Shown here in pieces: positions 9,438 through 18,806 of a stretch of 64,000 bases of DNA (position 1 is its first letter; every line of letters begins with the position of its first letter). Position numbers and translations under genes: made by a program. The notes under the pieces were generated by a model. That model ran no database searches. It saw only the letters and a program-made list of their open reading frames with translations, and had not been told where the DNA came from. Source of the stretch: Nocardioides sp. JS614 (GTDB lineage Bacteria > Actinomycetota > Actinomycetes > Propionibacteriales > Nocardioidaceae); NCBI RefSeq assembly GCF_000015265.1, contig NC_008699.1, positions 1,674,001 to 1,738,000 on the forward strand. The letters are read 5' to 3'.

Positions 9438-10523
9438 CTACTCCTGGGGCTGCGTCTCCCGAGGCTTGGGCTTCGGGTCGCGCCCAGTCACTTCGCGGAA
9501 CCCCTCTGGTGTGCCGCACTTCTTGATGAGGTGCTTCACATAGGCGCGGGTGTACCGGTACGACTTGGTCGGCTCGTCGTACTCGCACCAGTCCGGGTTC
9601 GTGCGTTCGGGGTTCTTCGCACCGCCGGCGGGGCGGGCCTTGAGGTTCTTCCACGCCTGGGTGAAGTGACTCATGTTGAAGACGAAGGGCAGACCAGCCT
9701 GGACCTCGGCGGCAGCTGCCTTCGGCAAGAGCCTGCCCAGGCCCGAGACCGGCTGCTTCCGGTCGCGGATGATGACCTGACCCTTGCGCCCCATCTCCTC
9801 GACGGCCGTGCGCTCCTCGTCAGTCATGTCGCTCAAGTGGGTGAACTGGATGGCGACTGCATCGGGGTCCTTAGGGGCCAGCTCTACCGCTGCTCGGAGC
9901 CGGAACTCATAGCGCGGATCGGAGGTGACCGCTACGTCCAGTCCCGACTCGTACTCGGTCAGGAACCCCTCCAAGTAGTTCGGCAGCGTCTTTCGCAGAC
10001 GTCGGAGTGCCTGCTCTCCTTGCGGCGTAAAGGTTCCGACGAAGAGCGGGATGCGTAGGCGGAGCGCGAGGGACTGGTCGTGTCCGAACTGGGTCGTCAG
10101 TTCGTCTTCGTAGTTGAGGAGGTGGGCGTGGGCATGTCCTGCCAGAGCGACTACGAGCGCGACGTCGGCTGCAGCGTGTCGGTGCTCCAGGCGGTTCCGA
10201 AGACGGATGAAAAGTGCAATGTTCGCGCGGACAGGATCCACCGGGTCTGGCCAGTGCTCCTTCATGCTGCGCTCGAGCTCCCAGCACTTCGGCTCTCCGT
10301 CGATCTTGACCAAGCGGTTCTTCCGAGTCGGGTCCCAGTACCGGAAGTCAACACCGTCGCGGAGAAACACAGCATGGAGGAGGTAGAGCCACGCCATATG
10401 CATATGGACCGTGAAGCCCTCGAAGGCCCTGTTCTCGGCGGGGTCGTTATAGAGGCGGACAGCGAGGCAAGCTTCTTCGATGCTCGCGTCGAGCGTGCCC
10501 TGCCATCGTGGGGGACGGGCCAT
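9438..10523 (-). CDS. DUF3644 domain protein
   Basis: A 361-residue protein starting MARPPRWQG at 10523. The N-terminal half has the DUF3644 look: LDASIEEACLAVRLYNDP, then AFEGFTVHMHMAWLYLLHA, and later RNRLEHRHA, an RxxxxH-bearing helix that resembles HEPN-type motifs. The C-terminal half ends in a basic tail with FREVTGRDPKPKP. DUF3644 proteins have no proven function but are frequent in defence-type islands. It lies 2 bp downstream of a 47-residue ORF and then the mrr gene, all leftward, which supports a defence-related setting. Confidence 0.8.
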   Translation of the reverse strand: MARPPRWQGTLDASIEEACLAVRLYNDPAENRAFEGFTVHMHMAWLYLLHAVFLRDGVDFRYWDPTRKNRLVKIDGEPKCWELERSMKEHWPDPVDPVRANIALFIRLRNRLEHRHAAADVALVVALAGHAHAHLLNYEDELTTQFGHDQSLALRLRIPLFVGTFTPQGEQALRRLRKTLPNYLEGFLTEYESGLDVAVTSDPRYEFRLRAAVELAPKDPDAVAIQFTHLSDMTDEERTAVEEMGRKGQVIIRDRKQPVSGLGRLLPKAAAAEVQAGLPFVFNMSHFTQAWKNLKARPAGGAKNPERTNPDWCEYDEPTKSYRYTRAYVKHLIKKCGTPEGFREVTGRDPKPKPRETQPQE

Positions 10524-10525
10524 GG

Positions 10526-10669
10526 TTACGCGAACGTTCCTTCGTACTCGATGACTGCGCATGCTGTGGCGAGGCCCACAGATTGGATCCGCCGGAAGAA
10601 CTCTCCAGTCCGGCGCTGCCGGAGGTCGCGCTGCTCTTCGTCGTGCGTCGCCGACGCGTAGTTCAACAC
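10526..10669 (-). CDS. Possible 47-residue protein between mrr and DUF3644
   Basis: A short frame from a GTG at 10669 preceded by GAGGGG, which is the end of the mrr coding region. It stops at TAA, 2 nt before the DUF3644 start. Third positions are GC-rich like the real genes nearby. The peptide has a charged half (HDEEQRDLRQRR) and a hydrophobic C-terminal end. It could be a genuine coupled small protein or simply a translated spacer feeding ribosomes to DUF3644. Confidence 0.35.
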   Translation of the reverse strand: MLNYASATHDEEQRDLRQRRTGEFFRRIQSVGLATACAVIEYEGTFA

Positions 10670-10673
10670 TCGG

Positions 10674-11588
10674 TCAGAGCCCCTCAAAGAAGTCCTCGTT
10701 GATCCGGTTGATCGTGGCAACCTTGATCGCCTCGACGCCGACGCCGTGGTCGATCATCAGGTCGACGAGCTCCTCGCCGTTGATCAGAACGACCCGGACC
10801 CCGCGTCCGTCAAGCTCTCGTGTGGCGGCCGGCGTGAAGGTGCTGGTCGTCAGGAACACGCCCCGGTCAACCTTGCCCGACATGGCCCCAAGGAAGTTCC
10901 GCATCTCCTCGGACCCGACTGTGTTCCCGGCGCCGTAGCGCTTGGCTTGGACATAGATCCGGTTGAGGCCGAGCTTGTCTTCCTCGATTACCCCGTCGAC
11001 GCCGCCGTCGCCCGTCCTGCCGGTGTGCCGCATCAGACCGAGCCCGCCGTAGCCCATGGCTTCGAGCAGCTTGAGGACCAGGCGCTCGAAGGCCGTGGCC
11101 TCGATGGAGCGGACCTTCTCCAGCAGTTCGCTGGCGAGTACGACACGGGCGTCCGCCTCGGCCCGTGCGATCAGGTCGTCGGGTGACTCGTCTTCGGCTG
11201 CTGAGGAGGGCTGCTCGGCCGAGGAAGATCGGGCGGCCTTCTTGCTTCGGTACTTGTCGTAGAACTCGCGGTACTCCGCGAACTGCTCCAGGGTCGAGTT
11301 CCGGATCTCGCCGGGCGTCGCCAGAAGGGCCTGCCCTCGCTCAGTGATCTGTACGCGGCCGCGCTGCGGCCGGTCGACGGCCCGTGCTTTGAACAGGTAG
11401 GTCACCGACCAATGGACCCGGTTGGCGACGAGGCTCATGCCCGAGGTGATCGTCTGACGGCGGTCGTCGTCGCTGAGCGAGAGCCGGTCGGAAAGCTCCT
11501 CGGTCAGGTCGCGCATGGCGCGCACGCGGCCATCGGCCAGGGTCTCCAGCACCGGCCGCATCAGACTCTGGTAGTCAGGGATGGCCAC
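10674..11588 (-). CDS. mrr: Mrr-type restriction endonuclease
   Basis: A 304-residue protein from a GTG at 11588, the same length as E. coli Mrr, with the opening VAIPDYQSLMRPVLE aligning with the Mrr N-terminal winged-helix domain. The C-terminal PD-(D/E)XK domain shows the helix AFERLVLKLLEAMGY, the acidic residue in GDGGVDGVIEED and the Q-x-K of YVQAKRYG. Members of this family cleave DNA with foreign methylation. It is probably cytoplasmic and acts as a Type IV restriction factor. It is divergent from the methyltransferase set starting near 11669, so it may act alongside a methylating system or be independent cargo. Confidence 0.9.
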   Translation of the reverse strand: MAIPDYQSLMRPVLETLADGRVRAMRDLTEELSDRLSLSDDDRRQTITSGMSLVANRVHWSVTYLFKARAVDRPQRGRVQITERGQALLATPGEIRNSTLEQFAEYREFYDKYRSKKAARSSSAEQPSSAAEDESPDDLIARAEADARVVLASELLEKVRSIEATAFERLVLKLLEAMGYGGLGLMRHTGRTGDGGVDGVIEEDKLGLNRIYVQAKRYGAGNTVGSEEMRNFLGAMSGKVDRGVFLTTSTFTPAATRELDGRGVRVVLINGEELVDLMIDHGVGVEAIKVATINRINEDFFEGL

Positions 11589-11668
11589 CCCCGCATGATG
11601 GCAGTCGGATCCGACGGTTCCCGAGTGTTCGGCGGAAACCGTCGGCCCGTCCTGCGAGAATCGCCCGC

Positions 11669-11761
11669 GTGAGCCAGATGACCGAGGCAGCCGGCAAGCC
11701 GGCCGATGAGCCCACCGCCACCTACGGCCTTGCTCATCGGCGGCGAGGGGGATACCAGTGA
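11669..11761 (+). CDS. Possible 30-residue leader ORF before the methyltransferase operon
   Basis: A GTG-initiated frame whose TGA overlaps the GTG start of the next gene (GTGA at 11758-11761), suggesting coupling. The peptide is rich in A, P and R and ends in an RRRGG run. There is no convincing ribosome binding site of its own. It may be a translated leader rather than a functional protein. Confidence 0.25.
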   Translation: MSQMTEAAGKPADEPTATYGLAHRRRGGYQ

Positions 11762-12423
11762 CTGTGACGCATACGATCGTCGAGGAGCTGGTGGTGAAGT
11801 CGCGGCATCGTGTCAAGACCTACGGCGAGGTCCTCACTCCGCGTCACATGGTCGACCGGATGCTCGACTTGGTGCGCGATGAGCTGGAGGCCGGCCCCGA
11901 CTTCGTCGACAAGACCTTCCTCGAGCCGGCGGCCGGGGACGGCAACTTCCTCGTCGCGATCCTGCACCGCAAGCTGCGCGCGGTCCAGCAGCGGTACCCA
12001 CATGAGGAGTGGCCTGAAGCCTCCCTGTTCGCCCTCGCCTCGATCTACGGCATCGAGCTGCTGGAGGACAACCATCGGGACGCCAAGGCGGTCATGCTGG
12101 CGGAGTTCTTGCATTTCCACGACGAGCACGAGATCCCTTGCGGCCCGGATACGGAGCAGCGACAAGCCGCGACCTTCCTGATCGACACGAACATCGTGCG
12201 CGGCGACACCATCACCGGACTGACCCCCGAGGGCCTGGACATTCAGTTCTCATGGTGGAACCGGGTCGCTGGTGCCCGCGGGACGGTCCAGCGCGAGCCG
12301 TTCACGCTCGCCTCCCTGCGCGACAGCGCCGCACTTGACCTCGCCATGGACTTCACGGTCTACGAGACCTACGAACCGTGCCGGATCGACCGGGTCCACC
12401 TGGAGGCGAAGTCTGGTGCCTAG
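11758..12423 (+). CDS. SAM-binding half of an N6-adenine DNA methyltransferase (no catalytic NPPY)
   Basis: A 221-residue protein starting at GTG, with GAGGGGG upstream. Motif X is visible in EVLTPRHMVDRML (residues 24-36) and motif I in FLEPAAGDGNFL (54-65), followed by a motif II-like IYGIELLEDN. The (D/N)PP(Y/F) motif IV is absent, so alone it should bind SAM but not methylate. Its 3' end overlaps the GIY-YIG/helicase gene by 8 nt. The NPPY half is encoded two genes downstream. I infer that this chain joins the others in a split restriction-modification enzyme. Confidence 0.8.
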   Translation: MTVTHTIVEELVVKSRHRVKTYGEVLTPRHMVDRMLDLVRDELEAGPDFVDKTFLEPAAGDGNFLVAILHRKLRAVQQRYPHEEWPEASLFALASIYGIELLEDNHRDAKAVMLAEFLHFHDEHEIPCGPDTEQRQAATFLIDTNIVRGDTITGLTPEGLDIQFSWWNRVAGARGTVQREPFTLASLRDSAALDLAMDFTVYETYEPCRIDRVHLEAKSGA

Positions 12424-15400
12424 CCCGAAGATCAGCACCTACCGCGAGATCGTCCCTCTCATCTACTCGTGGCGGACTCCTGACGTCCCCAAGTACGCGG
12501 GCTGGGAGAAGATCGGCTACACCGAGCAGGACAGCGCGGAAAAGCGCATCGACCAGCAGGCCAGCCAGATGTCCATCACCAAGGAGAAGGTCTGGTCTCG
12601 ACGCGCGCTGTACACCACGGAGGCCGGCGGGCGGTTCACGGACAAGGACTTCCACGAGTACCTGCGCCAGCAGGGGGTCCAGCGAGAAACCACCCCCAAG
12701 CGGACCGAGTGGCACAACCTCGCGGCAGCGCCGAAGAGGTCGCTGGACTACTTCAACGAGTTCGCAGGGCAGGACTTCGCTGACTTCCAGGCCGATGGAG
12801 TGGACGACTACGTCCTGCGCCCTGAGCAGCAGGCCGCCGTCGATCAGGCGCTGGCCGCCTTCGCCGCGCACGACGAGGTTCTGTGGAACGCGAAGCCCCG
12901 GTTCGGCAAGACGCTGACCACCTACAACCTGATGCGGAAGCTCGACGTCCACCGGGTCCTCATCGTCACCAACCGTCCTGCGATCGCGAACTCCTGGTAC
13001 GACGACTTCATGCGCTTCATCGGCCACCGGACGACCTTCAAATTCGTCTCGGAGTCGCCGTCTCTGGAGAACCGCTCTCCGATGAGTCGGGAGCAGTGGC
13101 GCGCCCACTCACGCGAGCACGGCGATGCGGACCCGCGCATCGTCGAGTTCGTCTCGCTGCAGGACCTCAAGGGGTCGCAGTACTTCGGCGGCAACTACCC
13201 CAAGCTCAAGCACGTCGCCGACTTCGAGTGGGACCTGCTGGTCATTGACGAGGCCCATGAGGGCATCGACACCGACAAGACCGACGTCGCCTTCGACCAG
13301 ATCACGCGCGCCCGCACGCTGCACCTGTCGGGCACACCGTTCAAGGCGCTGGCCAAGGGCAAGTTCGGCAAGGACCAGATCTTCAACTGGACATACGAGG
13401 ACGAGCAGACCGCCCGCCAAGAGTGGGCCGACGCCTCCCAAGAGAACCCGTACCAGGCACTGCCGAAGCTCAACCTGCTGACCTACCAGATCTCGCGGAT
13501 GATCACCGACCGCCTGGCCGAGGGCGTCGCGCTCGAGGAGGACGAGGCGAACATCGACTTCACCTTCGATCTCAACGAGTTCTTCGCGACCAAGGACAAC
13601 GGCTACTTCGAGCACGAAGCCGAAGTGATCCGGTTCCTCGACTGCCTAGCGTCCAACGAGAAGTACCCGTTCTCCACCCCAGAGCTGCGCGATGAGATCC
13701 GACACTCGTTCTGGCTGCTCAACCGGGTCGCCTCCGCCAAGGCGCTGCAGAGGCTGCTCAAGCAGCACGAGGTGTTCAAGGACTACACGGTGGTTCTGGC
13801 TGCCGGCGACGGACGCTCCAACGACGACTCCGACCTGGTCGCGGTCGGCAAGTCGCTGGACAAGGTGCGCACCGCCATCGCGGAGGCCGAGGAGTGCGAT
13901 GGGAAGACGATCACGCTGTCGGTCGGTCAGCTGACCACAGGCGTCACGGTGCCCGAGTGGACCGCAGTGATCATGCTGTCCGACATGTCCTCGCCGGCGC
14001 AGTACATGCAGGCGGCGTTTCGTGCGCAGAACCCGTGCACGTTCGAGCGCGCCGAGCACGTGTTCCAGAAGCAGAACGCCTACATCTTCGACTTCGCGCC
14101 TGAGCGGACGCTGAAGATCTTCGACGCCTTTGCCAACAACCTGCACCCGAACCCGTCTGGCGACCCGGGGGTGCGGCTGGAGAACATCCGTACGTTGCTG
14201 AACTTCTTCCCGGTCCTGGGCGAGGACTCCGAGGGCCGGATGATCGAGCTCGACGCGTCCCAGGTCCTGACGTTCCCACAGGTGTTCAAGGCCCGCGAGG
14301 TGGTGCGTCGCGGATTCCTGTCGAACCTGCTGTTCGCCAACGTGGCTGGCATCTTTCGCTACTCCGCGCACGTCAAGGAGATCCTCGACAAGCTGCCCAC
14401 CGCGAAGCAGGGCAAGACCAAGAAGGGGGAGCCGATCGAGATCCCGCACCCGCCGCCGGTCACCGACCCCGACGGCAACGTCCTCCCGACCGGCCTCGCG
14501 TCCGTCATCAACCCCAAGGTCGAGGAGCTCGGCAAGCCGGTCTGGCGGACCGAGGACATCCCGATGCCGGAGCCAGACGTACCCGTGCACACCATGGCCA
14601 CGAAGATCGCGAAGGCGGTCACCGAGCAGAGCCACGACAAGCGCGAGGAGCTTAAGGAAGCCTACGGACTCACCGCGGCCCAGGTCGACCGCGACGAGAA
14701 GCGCACCGAGCAGGCCGTGAAGGCGCAGGTCGAGCGTGCTTACACCGAGCACAACATTGCGAGCAAGCACCTTGAGGACGAACTGGAGAACGCTGCCACC
14801 GAGGCGGAGGCCGAGGCGATCCAGGCCAAGAAGGTCGAGCAGGACGAGGCGTTCAAAGCGAACATCCTGTCCATCGTCACCGAGACGATGGACTCGATCG
14901 TGCCCGAAGTGGTCACCCGCGAGGAGATCAAGTCCGAGCAGAAGCGGGCGAACCGGACGATGGACGACGCCCGCTCACACCTGCGCGGCTTCGCCCGGAC
15001 GATCCCGATGTTCCTGATGGCATACGGCGACCGCGACATCCGGCTGGCGAACTTCGACGACTACACGCCCGACGACGTCTTCCACGAGATCACCGGGATC
15101 ACCGAGGCGGAGTTCCGCGTCCTGCGCGACGGCCAAGAGATCACCGAGGAAGACGGCACCGTCACGAAGATCCCCGGGATGTTCGACGAGGCCGTCTTCG
15201 ACCAGGCCGTCCAGGAGTTCCTGAACAAGAAGGAAGCACTGGCCGACTACTTCGACGACGCGCAGACCGAGAACATCTTCGCCTACATCCCGCAGCAGAA
15301 GACGTCCCTGGTGTTCACGCCGCAGCACGTGGTCAAGACGATGGTCGACATCCTCGAGGCCGAGGACCCAGGTGTCTTCGCCGACCCGGACAAGACCTTC

Positions 15401-15700
15401 GCCGACCTGTTCTCGACTGCCGGGCTGTACCTGATGGAGCTGGTGCGGCGCCTCGACACCGGCCTTGCCAATGCCCACCCTGACCAGGACGAGCGGATCA
15501 AGCACATCCTGACCTCACAGATCTTCGAGATGAGCCACAACGAGATCCTCCACCGCATCACCATCGAGGCAGTGTCGGGGGGTGTTCCCGAACGCAAGGA
15601 GTGGATCGAGAGGTCCGGACACTTCCGCGTAGGAAACCTCGCCAGGATGACGGCGGATGAGCGCAAGAAGGCCGTGAACGACATGTTGGGAGAGAACTGA
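12416..15700 (+). CDS. GIY-YIG (T5orf172-like) nuclease - SF2 helicase with C-terminal methyltransferase-like region
   Basis: A 1094-residue protein from a GTG at 12416 with GGAGG about 10 nt upstream. The N-terminus has a T5orf172/GIY-YIG pattern: PLIYSWRTPD, then WEKIGYT and a downstream arginine (residues about 12-42). An SF2 helicase follows with PRFGKT (K165), DEAH at 278-281, an SGTPF motif III-like site and an AAFRAQNP motif VI near 530. A long, charged coiled region comes next. Near residue 966 a motif X-like FTPQHVVKTMVDIL precedes DLFSTAGLYL, which resembles a degenerate motif I (GxG lost). The NPPY gene starts 1 nt after its stop. The architecture recalls Type I or ISP translocating restriction enzymes with GIY-YIG in place of Mrr/PD-(D/E)XK. 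Function inferred. Confidence 0.85.
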   Translation: MPSPKISTYREIVPLIYSWRTPDVPKYAGWEKIGYTEQDSAEKRIDQQASQMSITKEKVWSRRALYTTEAGGRFTDKDFHEYLRQQGVQRETTPKRTEWHNLAAAPKRSLDYFNEFAGQDFADFQADGVDDYVLRPEQQAAVDQALAAFAAHDEVLWNAKPRFGKTLTTYNLMRKLDVHRVLIVTNRPAIANSWYDDFMRFIGHRTTFKFVSESPSLENRSPMSREQWRAHSREHGDADPRIVEFVSLQDLKGSQYFGGNYPKLKHVADFEWDLLVIDEAHEGIDTDKTDVAFDQITRARTLHLSGTPFKALAKGKFGKDQIFNWTYEDEQTARQEWADASQENPYQALPKLNLLTYQISRMITDRLAEGVALEEDEANIDFTFDLNEFFATKDNGYFEHEAEVIRFLDCLASNEKYPFSTPELRDEIRHSFWLLNRVASAKALQRLLKQHEVFKDYTVVLAAGDGRSNDDSDLVAVGKSLDKVRTAIAEAEECDGKTITLSVGQLTTGVTVPEWTAVIMLSDMSSPAQYMQAAFRAQNPCTFERAEHVFQKQNAYIFDFAPERTLKIFDAFANNLHPNPSGDPGVRLENIRTLLNFFPVLGEDSEGRMIELDASQVLTFPQVFKAREVVRRGFLSNLLFANVAGIFRYSAHVKEILDKLPTAKQGKTKKGEPIEIPHPPPVTDPDGNVLPTGLASVINPKVEELGKPVWRTEDIPMPEPDVPVHTMATKIAKAVTEQSHDKREELKEAYGLTAAQVDRDEKRTEQAVKAQVERAYTEHNIASKHLEDELENAATEAEAEAIQAKKVEQDEAFKANILSIVTETMDSIVPEVVTREEIKSEQKRANRTMDDARSHLRGFARTIPMFLMAYGDRDIRLANFDDYTPDDVFHEITGITEAEFRVLRDGQEITEEDGTVTKIPGMFDEAVFDQAVQEFLNKKEALADYFDDAQTENIFAYIPQQKTSLVFTPQHVVKTMVDILEAEDPGVFADPDKTFADLFSTAGLYLMELVRRLDTGLANAHPDQDERIKHILTSQIFEMSHNEILHRITIEAVSGGVPERKEWIERSGHFRVGNLARMTADERKKAVNDMLGEN

Positions 15701-15701
15701 G

Positions 15702-16757
15702 ATGAACCGAAAGTTCGACGTCGTCATCGGCAACCCGCCCTACCAGGAGGAGGCCCAGGGCGAGGGAACTCGCGATACCCCGATCTACCACCAGTTCATG
15801 GACGCCGCATATGAGGTTGGCACCAAAGCCGTGCTCATCACACCAGCGCGATTCTTGTTCAATGCAGGCTTCACGCCGAAGGCATGGAACGAGAAGATGC
15901 TGGCCGACGAGCACCTGAAGGTGGCGTACTTCGAGTCCGACTCAAACCAACTATTTCCGGGTCTTACGGACCCCATCAAGGGCGGCATCGCCGTCACCTA
16001 CCGCGACTCGGAGCGAACGCTCGGCCCCATCGGCTTCTTCGCCAGGCACCCCGAAATCAACACGATCTTGGACAAAGTCCGCGCGTCCGGCATGGAGCCG
16101 TTGGAGAAGCTTGGGATCACCAGCTCGCGTTCCTACCGCTACACGGACAAGTTGTACGAAGACCACCCTGAGGCTCGTGAGCTGCGACCTGAGGGCAACG
16201 CGGCCCTGGTGAACACCAACGCGTTCGAGCAGTTTGCGTTCCTGTACTCCGCAGACCGACCGAATGACGGAGCCGAGTATGTGCAACTCCTCGGGATCAT
16301 CAAGAACAGACGCACTCGCTGTTGGATTCGCCGTGACTACATCACCGGCCCGGACAGCCTCGACGAGTACAAGGTTGCAGTCCCGGCGGCGAACGGGTCG
16401 GGGTCGACAACCGACTTCTTTGGCGTCGCGTTGAACAACCCGACTGTGCTTGAGCCTGGGGTCGGGGTCACGCAGACATTCATCACCATCGGCTCGTTCG
16501 AGACCGAAGCGGAAGCGCAGGCGTGCCAGAAGTACGTCAAGACCAAGTTCGCACGAACGATGCTCGGCGTCCTGAAGATCACACAGCACAACCCGCGGAA
16601 CACCTGGAAGTTCGTCCCGGCGCAGAACTTTTCGAGCTCATCTGACATCGACTGGACCAAGACCATTCCAGAGATCGACGCACAGCTCTACGCCAAGTAC
16701 GGCCTCGACACCGAGGAGATCGCCTTCATCGAGGCCCAGGTCAAGGCGATGGAGTGA
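15702..16757 (+). CDS. Eco57I-type restriction-modification methylase domain protein (NPPY half)
   Basis: A 351-residue protein whose motif IV lies almost at the start: FDVVIGNPPYQ with N11-P-P-Y14. An ARFLFNAG segment and an ITSSRSYRYTDKLY region are typical of the Eco57I methylase family. The C-terminal part (residues about 170-340) is likely the DNA-recognition region. There is no motif I in this chain. The upstream gene ends just before motif IV would begin, so the methyltransferase fold is split at the gene border. It is the last gene of the set. Confidence 0.85.
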   Translation: MNRKFDVVIGNPPYQEEAQGEGTRDTPIYHQFMDAAYEVGTKAVLITPARFLFNAGFTPKAWNEKMLADEHLKVAYFESDSNQLFPGLTDPIKGGIAVTYRDSERTLGPIGFFARHPEINTILDKVRASGMEPLEKLGITSSRSYRYTDKLYEDHPEARELRPEGNAALVNTNAFEQFAFLYSADRPNDGAEYVQLLGIIKNRRTRCWIRRDYITGPDSLDEYKVAVPAANGSGSTTDFFGVALNNPTVLEPGVGVTQTFITIGSFETEAEAQACQKYVKTKFARTMLGVLKITQHNPRNTWKFVPAQNFSSSSDIDWTKTIPEIDAQLYAKYGLDTEEIAFIEAQVKAME

Positions 16758-17526
16758 CTGATCGAGACGCGGCGATTGGTTGACAGTGAGCTCGACCCTC
16801 CTGGCCCACCGAACTTCCATAGGCCTTCGACGGTCGCGTACAGATGGCGGCCCGGTGCCACGTTGATTCGAGCCCAGCGCGGCGATGCGGGACCATCACC
16901 CAGTCACGAGCTTGGTCGGCGCCGCGTCATGCGGTCGAGGGCATCGATGCTGCGCTGGTCGGCCTCGGCCAGCGCATGTAGGTACTTCTGGGTGGTCTGG
17001 ATCTGCGCGTGACCCAGCCGGTCCATCACCGTCTTGAGGTCCGCCCCGCCGGCCAGGAGCCAGGAGGCGTGGGCATGGCGGAGGTCGTGCATCCGCACAT
17101 TGAACGAGACGCCGCTGGCCTTCACGGCCGGCTGCCAGACCCTGGTCCGGAAGGTGTTGCGCGAGATTGGCGTGCCCGCCAACGTGGCGAAGAGCAGGTC
17201 GTCGCGGCCGAGACCGTGGAGCCTCGTGTGCGCGGCGACGGCGTCGAGCCAGTCCTGGCGGACGGCGAACGTCCGAGGCTCGTTGTCCTTCGGGTACGGC
17301 TTGGCGACGTACCGCTCGCCGGTCGGCGAGTGCTTCCGCGACACCTCCACGATGGTGTCCTCGACAGTGATCGTGCGCCGCAGGAAGTCGACGTGCCGGG
17401 GCTTCAGTGCGATGAGTTCGCCCCAACGCATCCCGGTCTCGATCGCTGTCTCGACCATGAGTCGGTAGCGGTCTGAAGCGCCCCAGGTTTGATGCCGCAT
17501 CCTTTTGAGTTGGAAGGATGCGAACC

Positions 17527-17838
17527 ATGCCGAAGAAGATCGATCCCGCAGTCAAGGAGCGGTGCGTGCGGCAGGTGCTGGAGCACCTGCCGGAGTACCC
17601 GTCGCTGACCGCGGCCGCCGAGTCCGTCGCACGCCGCGAAGGCCTCGGGAAGGAGACCGTGCGCCGGTGGGTCGTCCAGGCCCAGATCGACGGCGGCCAG
17701 CGCCAGGGCGCAACCAGCGAGGAGCTCGCTGAGATCAAGGAGCTCAAAGCCAAGGTCCGTCGGCTCGAGGAAGACAACGAGATCCTCCGCCGGGCCTCAA
17801 TTTTCTTCGCGGGGGAACTCGACCCCCGCAATCGCTGA
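17527..17838 (+). CDS. IS3-family transposase OrfA
   Basis: A 103-residue protein from ATG 17527, with GGAAGG upstream. It has a helix-turn-helix in the first 60 residues (VRRWVVQAQ) and a leucine-zipper-like stretch (EIKELKAKVRRLEEDNEILRR is split by heptad leucines near residues 70-90). It ends just past the OrfB frame opening, as expected when ribosomes slip by -1 to make the fused OrfAB transposase. Confidence 0.92.
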   Translation: MPKKIDPAVKERCVRQVLEHLPEYPSLTAAAESVARREGLGKETVRRWVVQAQIDGGQRQGATSEELAEIKELKAKVRRLEEDNEILRRASIFFAGELDPRNR

Positions 17839-18806
17839 TCGTCGCGTTCATCGACGAGCTGCGGGCCGAGGGCCACGCGGTCGAGTCGATCTGCCGGGTC
17901 CTGCGCGAGCAGGGCTGCCAGATCGCCGCGCGGACCTACCGCGACTGGGCACAAGCCAACTGCCTTGTCGCAGCCCGGACGATCACCGACGCTCAGGTCA
18001 CCAACCAGGTCCGTGACCTGGCCTGGACCGTCGACCACGAAGGGGTGCGCCGGATGACACCCGAGGGGCTCTACGGGCGTCGGAAGATGACCGCGCTGGT
18101 GCAGCGCACGTCGCCCGAGGCATCGCCCGGCAGCGTGGACCGGGCGATGAGAACCCTGTCCCTGCAAGGGGTTCGGCGTTCGAAGGGGATCCGGACCACG
18201 ATCCCGGCCAAGGACGGCAAGCGAGCCGGTGACCTGCTGGATCGCGACTTCACCGCCGAAGCGCCGAACAGGACCTGGGTCATGGACTTCACCTACGTGA
18301 GAACCTGGGCCGGGTTCGTCTACGTCGCGTTCATCCTCGACGTGTTCGCCCAGAAGATCGTCGCCTGGAACGTCGCGCCCACCAAGGCCGTCGAGTTGGT
18401 CGACGTCCCGCTGCGAATGGCGTTGTGGCAACGCGACCGCGAGGGCCACCCGATCGTGCCCGGCGAACTGATCGGCCACGCCGACGCCGGATCGCAATAC
18501 ACCTCGATCACCTTCACCGAACACCTCGCCGAGGAAGGCATCCGGCCCTCGATCGGGACGGTTGCCGATGCCTATGACAACGCCCTGATGGAGTGCGTGA
18601 TCGGGCTCTACAAGACCGAGTGCATCCGCACCACGGTCTTCCACGCCGGCCCCTACCGGACCATCGGCGACGTCGAGTACGCCACCGCCGGCTGGGTCGA
18701 CTGGTACAACAACAGGCGCCTGCACGGCTCGCTTGGGATGATGACCCCAGTGGAGTTCGAGCAGGCCCACTACGCGACTCTCAACCGAGAGCCGCAACCC
18801 GCATAG
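17796..18806 (+). CDS. IS3-family transposase OrfB (made by -1 frameshift)
   Basis: The frame opens at 17796 and lies -1 relative to OrfA. The overlap includes a TTTTC run at 17801-17805, where slippage is plausible. No good start codon of its own is seen until ATG 18045. The rve/DDE core is present: D in VMDFTYVRT, D in HADAGSQYTS, and E in NALMECVIGLYKTE with the following lysine. The C-terminus shows YNNRRLHGSLGMMTPVEFE, the usual IS3 ending. All three acidic catalytic residues are intact. Confidence 0.9.
   Translation, partial: LNFLRGGTRPPQSLIVAFIDELRAEGHAVESICRVLREQGCQIAARTYRDWAQANCLVAARTITDAQVTNQVRDLAWTVDHEGVRRMTPEGLYGRRKMTALVQRTSPEASPGSVDRAMRTLSLQGVRRSKGIRTTIPAKDGKRAGDLLDRDFTAEAPNRTWVMDFTYVRTWAGFVYVAFILDVFAQKIVAWNVAPTKAVELVDVPLRMALWQRDREGHPIVPGELIGHADAGSQYTSITFTEHLAEEGIRPSIGTVADAYDNALMECVIGLYKTECIRTTVFHAGPYRTIGDVEYATAGWVDWYNNRRLHGSLGMMTPVEFEQAHYATLNREPQPA

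Noticed and set aside
11589..11668. Possible promoter/operator between mrr and the methyltransferase set
   Set aside because: A GACGGTTTCC/GGAAACCGTC-like inverted pair is suggested around 11615-11645, but the arms are imperfect and I could not tie it to a controller gene.
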